33,916 nucleotides of DNA from Emiliania huxleyi CCMP1516 (GCF_000372725.1 NW_005201551.1:114792-148707); one strand, 5' to 3'; numbered from the stretch's first letter, positions 15,975-33,264 are shown. Notes: generated by a model from the sequence alone, not told the origin. Translations and numbers: made by a program.

Positions 15975-16133
15975 TTTCACGTTGTAGAGCGCCTCTACAT
16001 CGCTCTACAACGGAGGCAGTTCGTCACGCGGTGGATGTAGAGCTCTACAGCTCTACATTGCTCTACAGCGCTCCAGAGCGCTCTACATCTCTACAGCTCT
16101 ACAGCGCTCTACACTCTACATCCTCTACACCCT
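15975..16133. repeat. Array of CTCTACA / TGTAGAG heptamers
   Basis: About 15 copies of the 7-mer or its complement in 160 bp, including TAGAGCTCTACAGCTCTACA and GCGCTCCAGAGCGCTCTACA. Neighbouring copies in opposite orientation can form hairpins. No coding potential. Confidence 0.75.
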
Positions 16134-16139
16134 CCCTCA

Positions 16140-16392
16140 GCATCGGCGTCGCCGCGCGAGCGGCGCCGCCACTGCGCTTGTGAGTCCGATGCGCGAACGA
16201 GTCTTATCGCGAGTAGAGTCGTTACGCGTTTTCCTTCACACTTGTTTTATTTTCAGAAGCGTCATTGCGGACGTCTTACTCTGTACGCGAGGTCTCGTCT
16301 TCGAGAGACCTCTCCCCCTTTTGGACGCGCCGGGCCGAATAAATATTCCGTCCTTTGTTCGCGTGCGCTCACGCGGTGTAGAATTTTAGTGC
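16140..16392. promoter_or_regulatory. AT-richer region with TATA-like AATAAATATT; possible promoter
   Basis: GC content drops locally. GCCGAATAAATATTCCGTCC at about 16333-16352 is the best TATA-like string. No gene with a clear start follows on the plus strand, so its role is uncertain. Confidence 0.25.
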
Positions 16393-16491
16393 CCATCGGC
16401 GAGATCTAGCCGAGATACAGCCAAGAAAAGAAAAGAGGCTAGCACGCTCGCTCCGCCATCGGCGAGATCTAGCCGAGATACAGCCAAGAAT
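16393..16491 (-). repeat. Two copies of CATCGGCGAGATCTAGCCGA, tandem
   Basis: A 34-bp unit (CATCGGCGAGATCTAGCCGA then GATACAGCCAAGAA) occurs at about 16393 and 16457, directly at the end of inverted arm B. It is absent from arm A, so it marks the breakpoint. Confidence 0.7.
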
Positions 16492-16993
16492 CTTACAACA
16501 AAACTCCCTCGCACAACACTGGGCACGGGACTGGCGCGCACTGGCACTAACACAGGTACACCACGGGAGCCGCCTAAGCGACTCCTGCGAGGGTGGCGAG
16601 GCACTTAGCTCCGTGCACCCGCCCACCCCCGCCACAGGCAAGCTCATTCACGACCTGCTCTGCGATGGCCGTGTGAAGAACGACTGAGATGCGCTGCTTC
16701 TGCAGCCCCAGCCAGCTCTTGGTGGTCCAAGTCACCTCATCGAGGTACTGGGCCCGCGTCAGCTTGTTCTGTAGCACGTCCGCCGCTCTCCGGAGGATCT
16801 CACGGACCCCCTTTCCGAACCCGCCGAACGATTCGAACAGCAGCAGCTGCACTTCGACGCCCTTGTCTTCCCTGGCGTAGCGATAATCCCCGCCGTAGGA
16901 CGGTATGCGGCGGTCGCCGCCCACCACCCTGCCCCCCCTGGTATGCCAGCACCCAGTCCCTTGCCCTCTCTCGCCCTTGCTCTTCCTCTCCCC
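16491..16993 (-). repeat. Inverted duplication arm B (about 503 bp)
   Basis: Reverse complement of 12930-13433 with about three base changes by eye (for example GGATTATCG for GGACTATCG). It ends in GAGAGGAAGAGC and then diverges at TCTCGGGGAG. Confidence 0.85.
16574..16984 (-). pseudogene. Mobile C-terminal domain (ESFGG type), copy B
   Basis: Encodes the same GVEVQLLLFESFGG to TLAGVA-stop block as copy A with no change at protein level over the shared part. The sequence upstream (MTKWRDRYDRTWVWRRLVAR region, 17121-17000) differs from copy A, so only the duplicated 500 bp moved. No methionine start fits. Probably a fragment. Confidence 0.5.
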
Positions 16994-18290
16994 GAGAGAC
17001 CACTCATATCGCTGTTGCGGGGCGGCAATGTGACTGGACTCGCCGTGCGCGCCCAGCTAACCCTAGCCACCAGCCTACGCCATACCCAGGTACGGTCGTA
17101 CCTGTCTCTCCACTTAGTCATCCCAACACCTCAGGCAACCGCGCGGCTGCGCTACACTCACAGGCAGTCTCCCTGCCTCAGCTGTTACAGGCACCACCCA
17201 CCGACCAGTCTCGACGACGAGCCGTGGCAGGGCTCGCTGCGCCAGCTGCACAGCAGTACGCCACAACACAACATATTATCCAACATAACTTCTCCCTGAC
17301 AGAGTGCCCTACCCTTGCGGGCTCAGTTGCCGCATTAGGAGCCTTCGCACCGCGAGTGGGCTCAGGTGGGATCCACACAGAGAGAGGTTCAGTACAGAGC
17401 CGCACTCTACACACACCTTATCCCCCTACTCGGGCGGCATCGTGGTGAGACCCTGGGCAGTCAGAGAGGCTGACAGTAAGTGGCGGGCTGAGAACTCGGG
17501 CCTCTCCCGACCCGCCATCGCTGCCTACGGGAGGATCCTATCGGCCACTAGACCATGACAGATCAGAGGCGCACACGCCCTGTCCCAGCTCCCCCACTCC
17601 TCACACTGGGTTTGCAGTGCGCGGCCTCGCCACCTCCCTACCAGGGCAAACCCCCTCTCTCCCCCTAGGTGCTGCACTTGACGTCCATAGAAGGCGCGCG
17701 GCAGAGGCGGGAGGGAGGCGGGGAGAATCTAGCTCGCTCTGGCAGGGAGGCAAGGGTGTGACAGAGTGCTTGGGTGAGAACAGGCGGAGTGTGTGTGCCT
17801 GTAAGGTACGCGATTGGGAGAGCACTTGTGACGAGGCACGGTTAGGCGAGTGGCGGGGATACTCTAGGAATGCGACCCGCACATTCTAAAAAAAATTGTT
17901 CCAGTCTTAGCAAGCAAAAAGGAGCACACACGACTTAGCAAGTCCGCACCAGCGACTGCCACTTCTTTCCCCGCTTCTTTCTTTCTGACGCAGTTTGTGT
18001 GGTCTGCAGGACAGTTTGTCGGAGCTCTCTTTCCATGAAAAGTGTACACTGCTTCCCCGCGGCATGGGCACTGTACGGAATGCTTCCCCGCGGCATGGAC
18101 ACTGTACGGAAATATACGTACGTGGGCTGGCTACTTGCCGGGTCGCTCGCCAGCCGAGGGCCGCGCATGCCTGATATCGCCGATGCCAGAGCGCCACCTC
18201 TTCACGCGACGGCGGCGAGGTGGAGCCTCCCTCGCCACTGGCTCCCTAGCTGGCACCGGCACCGGCGTGGCCAAGAGGCGCGGCGTGCTC
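16994..18290. other. Intergenic stretch; no gene recognised
   Basis: Moderate GC, no long coding frame with family motifs. The plus strand around 17425-17560 has YSGGIVVRPWAVREADSKWR and NSGLSRPAIAAYGRILSATR, which might be a relic exon. A ten-base near repeat CCCCGCGGCATGG(G/A)CACTGTACGG occurs at about 18056 and 18086. It also holds the 3' flank of the ABC gene. Confidence 0.4.
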
Positions 18291-23023
<4,733 letters not shown>

Positions 23024-23423
23024 GGCCGTGGAGGCTGGCCGACGGAAGGCAGCGGCGAGTGACCAACCTCGGACTTGCTGTCGGTATGAGGGGTGCGAGG
23101 GTGCGAGAAACGTCCGCAAAATAAAGAATTTATGGACCAAAGTCTGCGACTGGGAAATAAAGAAAAGGTGGCGGCGTGCCGTCCTCCCATCCCTCCCTTG
23201 GGTTGTCTGTTTTCTTTCTTTCTTTCTGTCGAAATAAAGAAAAATGGACTCGTGTATGTATGTAGAAAAGGACGGCTTTGTCGCATCACCCACACTGCCT
23301 AGGTGCCTATATCAAATCTATCAATGGTACTAAAAAATGAACTCGGGGGCACGGGACGCGGCACAAACGGGGCACAAACGCCAGGCTACAAAGACGGGGA
23401 GGCACGTAGTGACGCAGGGGAGT
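23024..23423. promoter_or_regulatory. Region between the ABC start and the 3' end of the upstream minus-strand gene
   Basis: AT-richer, with several AATAAAGAA words (about 23120, 23157, 23235) and a CTTTCTTTCTTTCT tract. It should hold the ABC promoter and the 3' end of the gene at 23424-23894. The short open frames here are not convincing as genes. Confidence 0.35.
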
Positions 23424-23894
23424 CTAGGCGACGGCGGCGTCCTCCGACGCCGCGGCGAGCCTGAGCTCGGTCGCAATCTCTTCCGCCGCCGCGAGCTGCA
23501 GCGCGACTGACATGCGCTGGGCCTGCAGCGACAGCCACGACCGCGTCGACCAGCTCGCCTCATCCTCGTGCTGCCGCTTCGAGAGCTTGTTGCGCACCTT
23601 GTCCTTCATCTGGTAGAACAGCCGCTTGACCGCGTTGCACCACCCGCCGAAGGTTTCAAACAGGTACATCTGCACGTCGGTGTCCGAGCGCGAGAGGGCG
23701 TGCGCGTAGTCCGCCTTCTTGTACGCCACATAGCCGCCGCCGTCGCTCGGCCTGAAGTCGCCGTCCCCGACAGCGCCGCGCTGCTCGAGGCCGAAGACGT
23801 CCGCGCTCGTGCCGGGCTCGGTGTTGTCCAACTTCGCAGCTCTGGGGCTCTCTGGATGGATGCGGACATTCAAGACGCTCAGCCCGATCCCCAC
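23424..23894 (-). CDS. Mobile C-terminal domain (ETFGG type), copy C, partial gene
   Basis: The frame reads VRIHPESPRAAKLDNTEPGT and SADVFGLEQRGAVGDGDFRP, then KKADYAHALSRSDTDVQMYL, FETFGGWCNAVKRLFYQMKD, SWSTRSWLSLQAQRMSVALQ, LAAAEEIATEL and a stop at 23424-23426. It shares the E(T/S)FGG and SWLxLQxQRxSVxL framework with copies A, B and D but is clearly diverged in sequence. A first exon is probably missing upstream: the apparent MGIGLSVLN start follows a repeat-rich area, and DNA beyond about 23900 has no matching frame. The domain may be the tail of a reverse-transcriptase element or a host family; I cannot decide. Confidence 0.55.
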   Translation of the reverse strand: MGIGLSVLNVRIHPESPRAAKLDNTEPGTSADVFGLEQRGAVGDGDFRPSDGGGYVAYKKADYAHALSRSDTDVQMYLFETFGGWCNAVKRLFYQMKDKVRNKLSKRQHEDEASWSTRSWLSLQAQRMSVALQLAAAEEIATELRLAAASEDAAVA

Positions 23895-24618
23895 AGCCAG
23901 AGGTCCTCATGCCAGAGGTCCTCGCGTGGCCAGAGGACCTCACAGGGGCAGAGAGTGTCCACTCCCCGCTCGCCCGTGCCGGTCCCCGCAACTTATTAAA
24001 GTGCCTTTGGAAGCCTCCTCAAGGTCTCCTGAGGCTCTTGCCAGAGAGGTCTCCAAGGTCCTCACGACCAGCGAGGTCCTCACGAAGGCCCCCGCACGGG
24101 GGGTCCCGGGGGGCACCATGATCGTCCGCCAAGGGTCCGGGGTCGCCCAGGCAAGTGGCCCAAATCCGATGAGTTTTCCAGGTGTGAACAGCAGCTGAGA
24201 GGTGTGAATTCATCCCGGGCGGGGTGCGGGACGGTAGCCCCGCAGAGAAAGTTTTGCGTGCTGGGGCACTGAGATCGCAGTTTTCGTTAGTCCACGGCGG
24301 ATGCCAGCGGCAGCTGTTTCGAAGATTCGCGGTGCCGCATTTGAGCATGAATCAGCGACCTTTCTGCTGGCATCACGCATAAGAGAAGCCGAGAGGCACG
24401 AGGTCCTCCAATTTGCCGGATCAGCAGCGCGGTCTGGAGCGTGGTTGTGGCGTATGCATTTGCCCCCGCAGTCTGAATGGACCACGCTCGAGCTCATACT
24501 GCGCTCTGTGCAGCCTGTTTAAGCAGTGAACGAGTTCGGCGAAGTTGCGCCACCACTATCGTTGTCGTTCCTGCCACGCACACCGTAGGCTGCGGTAGTG
24601 CGTCTCCAGCCATGTCTA

Positions 24619-24701
24619 CTAAGGATGGCTGCCGTGTGTGTGTTGCAGCCATCGGGCTGAAGGATGTGGCTGCACTGCAGCTAGCTCTCAGCCATCCTTA
24701 G
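24619..24701. repeat. 13-bp perfect inverted repeat, CTAAGGATGGCTG
   Basis: Arms at 24619-24631 and 24689-24701 enclose 57 bp that contains further AGCCAT/ATGGCT words. It could be a small foldback element. Confidence 0.6.
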
Positions 24702-24859
24702 GTAAGATGGCTGTGAAGGAGCCAGCACAGCCATTCTGGTGTTACATTCCGAGGTTAGCCACAACTGTCGACGTCACGCAGAAAAACATGTGTGTGTCCT
24801 AGAATACGTTCCCCATGGACGCAGCAGCCCTCACATGCAGCGCTGTCCGCACGGGGCGA

Positions 24860-25110
24860 ACAGGTGAGACGTCTCTGTCTCACGGGTGTTTCGTCCCTGT
24901 CTCAACGCTGTGCCACAAATGCGTCTCAGTAATGTCTCACGGACTCTCACCGATCTCTGCGTTGTAAGGATGTCACACACACGGCACAGTCACCTTCAGA
25001 GACGTGTTTGAGACACCAGTGAGACAAATGTTCACCCCTGCTGTGTGACACTGTCGTCTCTACTACGTCTCGTCATTTCATCTCAGAGCGTCTCACACTC
25101 GTCTCACGGT
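24860..25110. repeat. GTCTC/GAGAC-rich tract
   Basis: About 17 GTCTC or GAGAC words in 250 bp, bounded by GGTGAGACG at the left and CGTCTCACGGTG at the right, a near-inverted end pair. No coding frame. Confidence 0.6.
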
Positions 25111-25984
25111 GAACAAGCGGCAATCCTCGCGAGGGGGGTCCCAGGGGGGGGTCGAGCATTCCCATCCCCACATCGTAAGCAAACCCCGACAAATCCACAC
25201 GACACGCCTCGTTTCGTCTGAAGGCAGCTTTCCGCTGCCTCTCGCGCTTGCCCCGCCGTACCGCGCCGCCGATGAGCCGCAAGCTACACGCCTGGATCCC
25301 CGCGACGCCTATTGCTCACCCCACCCCGCCCGCACCGCTCCCGCCGTGCGATGCGCTCTCGCTCGACGGCGCCCCTCAGCCTCGCACTGCCTGCTCCCTC
25401 CCGCTCGCAGGCGCCGCTGCCATTGAGGAGCTGCTGTCCATTCGCCACCCTTGCCCCGCGTTAGCCCGCACATGCGCATCCCATTTTATGCTACTGACGC
25501 TCGCTCGCCGTCGCCTGCGCGCCCGCAGATCCAAAACAACGTGAGCGAGGGGAGCCGCCGCGGCAGCTTGCGAGCTGGACCTCGAGCTGTGAACGCTGCG
25601 AGTAGGCGCGGCCCTCCTGAGCCCCCCTTTCTCTCCATTCCCTCTCAAAGATCGCTCTCTCAGCAGCACTTGATGGCCCAAACATGATGCGCTGCAATCA
25701 GCCGAGCAATCCAGCCGAGTGAGATTGCCCGTGATTGCCCGAGATCGCTTCCGGGATCAGCATGGCACTTCCGCACCTCGTTGTGGAGGCGCTCTAGCGC
25801 TCGCGGGCTGCACGCCGTGGGGTACCGCGCAGCCCGCCTCCTTCTCTCCGCCCTCTCTCCCCGCGCAAGAGAGCGACCCTGTCCCGCTCTCGCGCGAGCG
25901 TCGCCCGGCTACAGTCCGAGAGACGTAGCAGCGAGTGCCGGTACTCATCGAGACGCGAGCTGACGCCTCCTTCTCTCTGCCCTC

Positions 25985-26290
25985 TCTCCCGGCGCAAGAG
26001 ACAGTAACCAGTAATAATGCGCAGTAGTCCGCAGTAATACTCTGCACAGTCTCCATTAACCAGAGAGTAGTAATGCGCAGTAGTACTCTGCACAGAGTAG
26101 CCAACAGTGCGCGGTAGTACTCTGCACAGTGTCCAGTAACCAGTAATAATGCAGTACTCTGCAGTCTGCAGTAGTCGTGTAGTCTGCAGTCTCCAGTAAC
26201 CATCAGTAATGCGCATTAGTACTTTGCACAGTCTCCAGTAACCAGTAATAATGCGCAGTAGTACTCTGCAGTGGTCCGCAGTCTCCACCG
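25985..26290 (+). repeat. Tandem-like repeat G (CAGTAACCAGTAATAATGCG, CAGTAGTACTCTGCACAGTC)
   Basis: About six degenerate units of 40-60 bp. A second block of the same family lies at 27885-28045. Both sit directly upstream of a plus-strand gene. Confidence 0.7.
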
Positions 26291-26327
26291 AGACGAATGA
26301 TGACATGTGATGACCAAGATGAATGCT

Positions 26328-26463
26328 CCCTCCCCCCGCACCCCGCCAGACGAGGGTTAAGTATCTGACGCTCACCATCCACCCCTCATAGGTAGCACCC
26401 TCCCCCCGCACCCCGCCAGACGAGGGTTAAGTATCTGACGCTCACCATCCACCCCTCATAGGT
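26328..26463 (+). repeat. 70-bp perfect tandem duplication ending in CCTCATAG|GT
   Basis: CCCTCCCCCCGCACCCCGCC begins at 26328 and 26398. Each unit has an acceptor-like end (ACCCCTCATAG followed by GTA). The second acceptor is probably used by the exon at 26462. Confidence 0.75.
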
Positions 26464-27737
26464 ACGAGTGAACTCGATCAATATCACATGTCCGAGAACG
26501 AGGCACTGATGGTCGGCATCATGTCGGCCGAAGACGGCAGCATCAAGGTCGTCATCTCCGCGCCGAAGTCGCCTCCGCTCCTCGGAGCCAAGACGGTGCG
26601 ATAAGTGTGCGCATGTCGCAGACCTCCAATCGCCTCCCATGTCATGCCCCCCATCTCCATCTTCCACAGGCGTGCGGCGCGAAGGGCGTCCCAATCACGG
26701 ACGGCACCGCGGGGTCACGCACCTCCGCGGCGGTGCTCGACGAGGGACCGGGCTACGTGGTCGGCGTCGAGGCCGAAGTCCGCCGGCTGGGCGAGAGCGT
26801 CGTCTACCAGGCTACGCCCGCCGACGGCAAGAAGTCGCCGTCGCCGGGAGTCCCCACATCCGGCGGCATTGCGCCCGTGGCGCCCAAGCCCCTTGGCGCG
26901 GTCGCGGGCGCGGGGCAGGCCGACGCCGCGTCACGCGAGTACTATCTCGCCGTGCGCGACAAGGCGATGGCCGCGATCTTGCTCACCAAGATACAGCGTG
27001 CGAAGCTGGACGCCGAGCGGTCGGGGTGCGGGTGCAAGTGCCGGCGCAAGGCCATGCGCTGCCGCAACAACCCCAAGTTTGGCAAGGCAAAGGGCAGGCG
27101 CAAGTCTGGCAAGGCAAAGGGCCGCGGCCGCGGCCGCGGCCGCCGCCCGAACTGGCGCCGCGAGCCGCAGACCACGTCCGGCAAGGCGTCATTCGCCGCT
27201 GGCACGTGCGGCGCCGGCGCTGGCACATGCGGCGCCGTCGCTGGCACATGCGGCGCCGGCGGTCGTGCCGGCCTCAAGGCGGCGGCCAACTGCGTGCAGG
27301 GCGGCTACACGAAGGCCGAGGGCGCCTTCCGGTGGCTGCTCCTCGTCTGCATGCCCGCCTTTGGCCACTGCGCGCCCGCCGTGCCTAGCCCGGCGGCGGT
27401 GGCCTCGGCCTTCTCGTCTGCCGTCGCCTCGGCGTCCTCTACCTTCTCATCCGGCGTCGCCTCGGCGGCGTCCTCGGCCTTCTCGCCCGCCGTCGCCTCG
27501 AAGGCGGCCTCGCTCGTGAGCTGCTCGCCGTTTCTCATGCCCGCCCTCGTGGTCATCCTCCTCGCCATCGCCTGCGGCGCCTCCTGGCCGACCGCGGCGA
27601 GCGGAAAGGGGGCTCGGCGCGGCGTGGCGTGGGCCGTCTGCGTCGCCGCCGCCGCGGCGTGCCTCCCCGGCGCAGCAGCGGCTCCCGTGGAATCCCGCTC
27701 GCAGGTGCGGCCACTCACCACCATCGAGGAGCTGTGA
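26462..27737 (+). CDS. Two-exon protein of unknown function with Cys/Lys-rich and hydrophobic C-terminal parts
   Basis: Exon 1 (26462 or ATG 26488, to 26595) reads SELDQYHMSENEALMVGIMS and AEDGSIKVVISAPKSPPLLG. A 74-nt GT-AG intron (26596-26669) leads to exon 2, ACGAKGVPITDG to TTIEEL-stop at 27737. From the ATG the product is 391 aa; the open frame continues upstream to an acceptor, so the Met may be internal. Features: a helical piece EYYLAVRDKAMAAILLTKIQ, a cysteine/arginine cluster CGCKCRRKAMRC, basic KAKGRGRGRGRR, three GTCGA(G/V)A-type repeats, then hydrophobic PFLMPALVVILLAIACGASW and VAWAVCVAAAAACLPGAAAA. The cysteine cluster may bind metal or nucleic acid. No family recognised. Confidence 0.62.
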
Positions 27738-28065
27738 GACGCATGCGATGCCGCCCACTCACCAGCCTTGCCGCGCGCCAGCCCGCTTCCGACGCTCTGC
27801 CCTCTCCCCCATATACCCCCCCATACTTCTTCATAGCAGTGTTTGACCCTCTTTCACGTGCTCCGGTAAGACTACTCCGAGTAATATGCAATAGCCAACA
27901 GTTCTGAGTAACCAGTAATATGCAGTAGTGCTCCGCAGTAGTCCGCAGTAGTCCCCAGACGAGTAATAACGCGCAGTAGTACTCTGCAGCATAGTCTCCA
28001 GTAACCAGAAATGATGCGCCGTAGTACTCCGTAGTCCGTAGTCCCCATTAATGCGCCCGAGATGT

Positions 28066-28110
<45 letters not shown>

Positions 28111-28172
28111 GACGGGAGGGGTGCGGGGTTTGTTAGTTGAGGGGGAGTTGATTGTTGCACCTTGATTGTTAG
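27738..28172 (+). other. Spacer or upstream intron with repeat G and (GT)n
   Basis: It holds repeat G (27885-28045) and a (GT)n tract (28066-28107), then CTTGATTGTTAG, an acceptor-like end just before the hydrolase exon. The first exon of the hydrolase gene should lie to the left, but I could not identify it. Confidence 0.45.
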
Positions 28173-30693
28173 GACATCCTTTCGAGCGTTTCGCTTTCGA
28201 GCGCTTCGCTGCCGCTCGTCGCCGTCGCCGTCGCCGTCGTCGCTGCCGCCGTCGCTGCGTTGCTGCGCCGCAAGTCAAAGTCTACTGACGCAGACGCGCC
28301 CTCGCCGCCGCCGTCGCCGCCCGAACCAACCGTCGTGCCCGAACCCGAAGCGCCGGTGCGGCGCGGTGGCTCTTTCCTGGATCTGAACGTTCTGAGCTGC
28401 GCTGGGCCTGGGAAGCCCGGCCCGCGCGGTCCGAAAGGAGACCAGGGTTCTCCCGGCCAAGATGGCCACGACGGCCATGACGGCCACGACGGCCCACCGG
28501 GGCCTCCCGGCCCCGGGCCGCGTCCGGCGATGATGGCGGTAATCTGCAACGCAATTACCGCCTCCTCCGTGCTGTCGATCGTGGCCATCGTGCTGTCGAT
28601 CATAGCCATCACCCGTTCGCCGACTCCTCCCCCGCCGCCGCTACCTCCGTTTCTTTCGCCTCCGCCGCCACCGCCGCCACCGCCGCCGCCGCCTCCGTTT
28701 CTTTCGCCTCCGTTTCTGCCGCCGTCGCCGCAACCGCCGCCGCCGCGTCCTCCGCCCGAGTACAACGTCTGCTCGCCCGACCCGGAGCTGCTCGTGTGGG
28801 ACGATCCGCCCGACTGGACCGTCGATCCTGGCCGCCGAAAAGTTCAAGTGGGCTGGCTCAAGGTGCCGATTCTGCACCAACAGCCGAGCCTTGAACAGCT
28901 CGGCATTCCTCTCGGCGACACCGCACTTCGCGTGACTTTGGAGTTGGCCACCGACCCGGACACAAACGAGGAAATTTGCTCACACAACGCGAAGCCACTT
29001 TTCACGCACTGCGGCGGACCAGGCTCCGTGAACGATTGCATGGTCGGAAAAGCGCCCGTGCGCAAACTGCTCAATAGCGGCCAGTACCACCACCTCGCGA
29101 TCGCTCAGCGCGGGATCGATCCCAAGGATGCTTTCAACTATGTGAAGGAGAATCCTCCCGGTTACAAATTCGGCCCCCTTCCCGACAAATGGGTCCAGGA
29201 GGGGGTGGAGCGCTTCCCGTACATCTACTGCCATAATGCATTTGATATCCGCGTGATGAATGAGGTGAAGGCGGCGTATCTGGCGGCAGGATTGAACTGG
29301 GAGTCTGTCTGGGAAAACCCTGAATACGTGCAATCTGGGGTAGCCTTTGCAGACCCCGGACTTACCAAGGTGTCGTCATACTAGAAGCGCCGAGATAGTC
29401 ACGCTGGCAGCGCCACACAATCTGCCTTTATTCCCTACCACGCAGGTGTTCGCCGAGCTCCAGAACGCGGCGATGTCCGAGTGCCGCAGGCGGCCTGAGT
29501 ATCACCTTGGGACAAACTTCGCTCGCGGCACCATGGTCTACCAGGACTTTATGGGCACGCAGGACTTGGCCCATGATCTCGACACCCTTCGCACGGCCAT
29601 CGGCGCGGATAAGCTGTCCGTCTGGGGCGTCTCTTACGGCACAGAAGTGGGCGCAACCTACGCGACGGTGTACCCGGAGCGGGTCGACAAAGTGATCCTG
29701 GATGGAAATGTCGCGATATCGAATGAGATCTACGAGGCTGCGCACCTCTGGGCTCTCAGCTACGAACAAGTTTGGAACGGACTCGCGGCAGCTTGCAACA
29801 ACGATTTCTTTGTGGCCGGCGGCATCGACGCCCCTACCCTCCCCGCCGATGACTTTTGCGCGGCGACGCCATATCCAACGGACAAAATGAGCAAGCTCCT
29901 GGAGACAGACGAAACGCTTTTGTTGATGGCTTATACTCTCCTCGGAAAATTCTTCGAGGACTACGGAATTATGTGGAAGGGTGTCTCTCCCGGCAGCGCG
30001 ATCATGATGGCGTGCGTCGAGTCCCTCCACAAGAACGGGGACTTCGACGGGGAGGGCTGTTGCGACTACCAGCCCGAAAAGAAATGTTGCAACGGTAAGA
30101 TTCAAATTCCAGCCAACTCAAACACCACTTTTCAAGAAATGGAGGATGGAAATCCCACTGTCGCGCTGGTTCGCTCCGTCGACATGGCAGGACGACTCAG
30201 CACCGCGGACATTGCACGCCTCTGGGCCGACCTCAGGGACAAACACCCGATCGGGTTCCTTCGCGCAAACGGTATCATCAGCATCGTCTCGGCGCCCAAC
30301 CTGCCACGCCCGGTGCCTTCTTACGGATCGGGGCTGGACAAGCTGAAGCCTCTCATCATCGGCGACTTTCACGACCCCGCTACGACGTACACGGCTTCGC
30401 AGGACATGCGAGACAAGTTTCCCAACGGCGCGCTGATGAGCTGGCAGGGCTACCACCACGGCCTCTTTGACGATGGCGACTTTGGCTTGTCCGACTACAC
30501 CTCCTACACGTTCCAGAGCGAGGGTTACGGCGCGAAGGATTGCTACGACAGGATGTTGAACTATCTCGAGGATGGCACGCTCCCACCGAACGGCTACACG
30601 TGCCCGATCAATGGCCCAGCCGCAGGCTCTCTCAGCCTGAAGGTTGCAAAGCAGGTGCCCACGTGCCCGCCGGCCAATGCCCCATCGCCTTAA
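28173..30693 (+). CDS. Membrane-anchored TAP-family serine hydrolase with collagen-like and polyproline segments
   Basis: Exon A (28173-29369), a 76-nt intron (29370-29445) and exon B (29446-30693) join LTK to VFAELQNAAM; 814 residues are visible. Order: hydrophobic SLPLVAVAVAVVAAAVAALL, a Gly-X-Y collagen-like stretch (GPGKPGPRGPKGDQGSPGQD, then GHDGHDGHDGPPGPPGPG), a second hydrophobic helix (SSVLSIVAIVLSIIAIT), a polyproline linker, then an alpha/beta-hydrolase. The nucleophile elbow is GVSYGTEVG; HCGGPGS resembles the oxyanion loop of tripeptidyl-aminopeptidase-like enzymes; the likely acid is in GDFHDPATT and the histidine in GYHHGLF. Many cysteines in the catalytic part suggest a secretory or cell-surface location. 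No ATG lies in this exon, so a first exon is missing upstream. The family probably trims peptides; the substrate is unknown. Confidence 0.82.
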
Positions 30694-31146
30694 CCGGCAG
30701 GGCCAATGATCCACTCAGGGTCATCAGGCGAAAAATGGAACCCAGGAGTGAACGTACGAAGGATGCTAGTGCAACGCGAGCACGACCAAGCAAGGCGCGC
30801 ATGTAATTTGCAGATCGATCATCCGACCACCCCTGCATGCGCGGGCCTTGATCCGGTGCCGCTGAACGGCATTGGGCCAATCCTTGAGTGAGCGCTGAAC
30901 ACTGACTGTGCGTGAGGGAAGGTCGGTATTTGGAATGAGTGAGCCGTGTCTGATTGTGGCAGTCTGGTCTAGCGTGCGTGCAGCGATGGCTCGGAGCGTA
31001 GGTTAGCGCTCTGAGCCACGGCCTGTGGCCGGCTCTATTCCGGTACGGGCCCGCAGCGCTGTCAGCCTACGTCTCTGGACTGCCCTCTGCCGTCGCCATA
31101 GTTGCGTGATCATTTGGCTAGTTCCAGTTCTCACTCTGACACTTTA
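30694..31146. other. Intergenic; nothing recognised
   Basis: 3' flank of the hydrolase gene. A stretch near 31050-31090 (CGCAGCGCTGTCAGCCTACG) has no evident RNA gene or coding frame. Confidence 0.4.
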
Positions 31147-31147
31147 A

Positions 31148-33252
<2,105 letters not shown>

Positions 33253-33264
33253 ACAGTCCTGAGC

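Larger units (their letters stand above)
23895..26325. other. Repeat-rich intergenic region
   Basis: No gene recognised. Contents: GGTCCTC/AGAGG repeats (23900-24100), a 13-bp inverted repeat (24619/24701), a GTCTC-rich tract (24860-25110), weak open frames at 25240-25690, a GAGATTGCCC patch (25720-25750) and a GTAGTACTCTGCA repeat tract (25985-26290). GC content is lower than in the rest of the window. Confidence 0.5.

Noticed and set aside
17420..17560. tRNA-like or short structured RNA
   Set aside because: I could not draw a cloverleaf or find A and B boxes with proper spacing.
17600..18290. Second half (TMD2-NBD2) of a full-length P-glycoprotein
   Set aside because: No membrane segments or ATPase motifs occur downstream of the YLALWEAQQ stop on the minus strand.
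28260..28262. TTG as the start of the hydrolase
   Set aside because: The frame is open and hydrophobic upstream to an acceptor at 28172, so this codon is internal.
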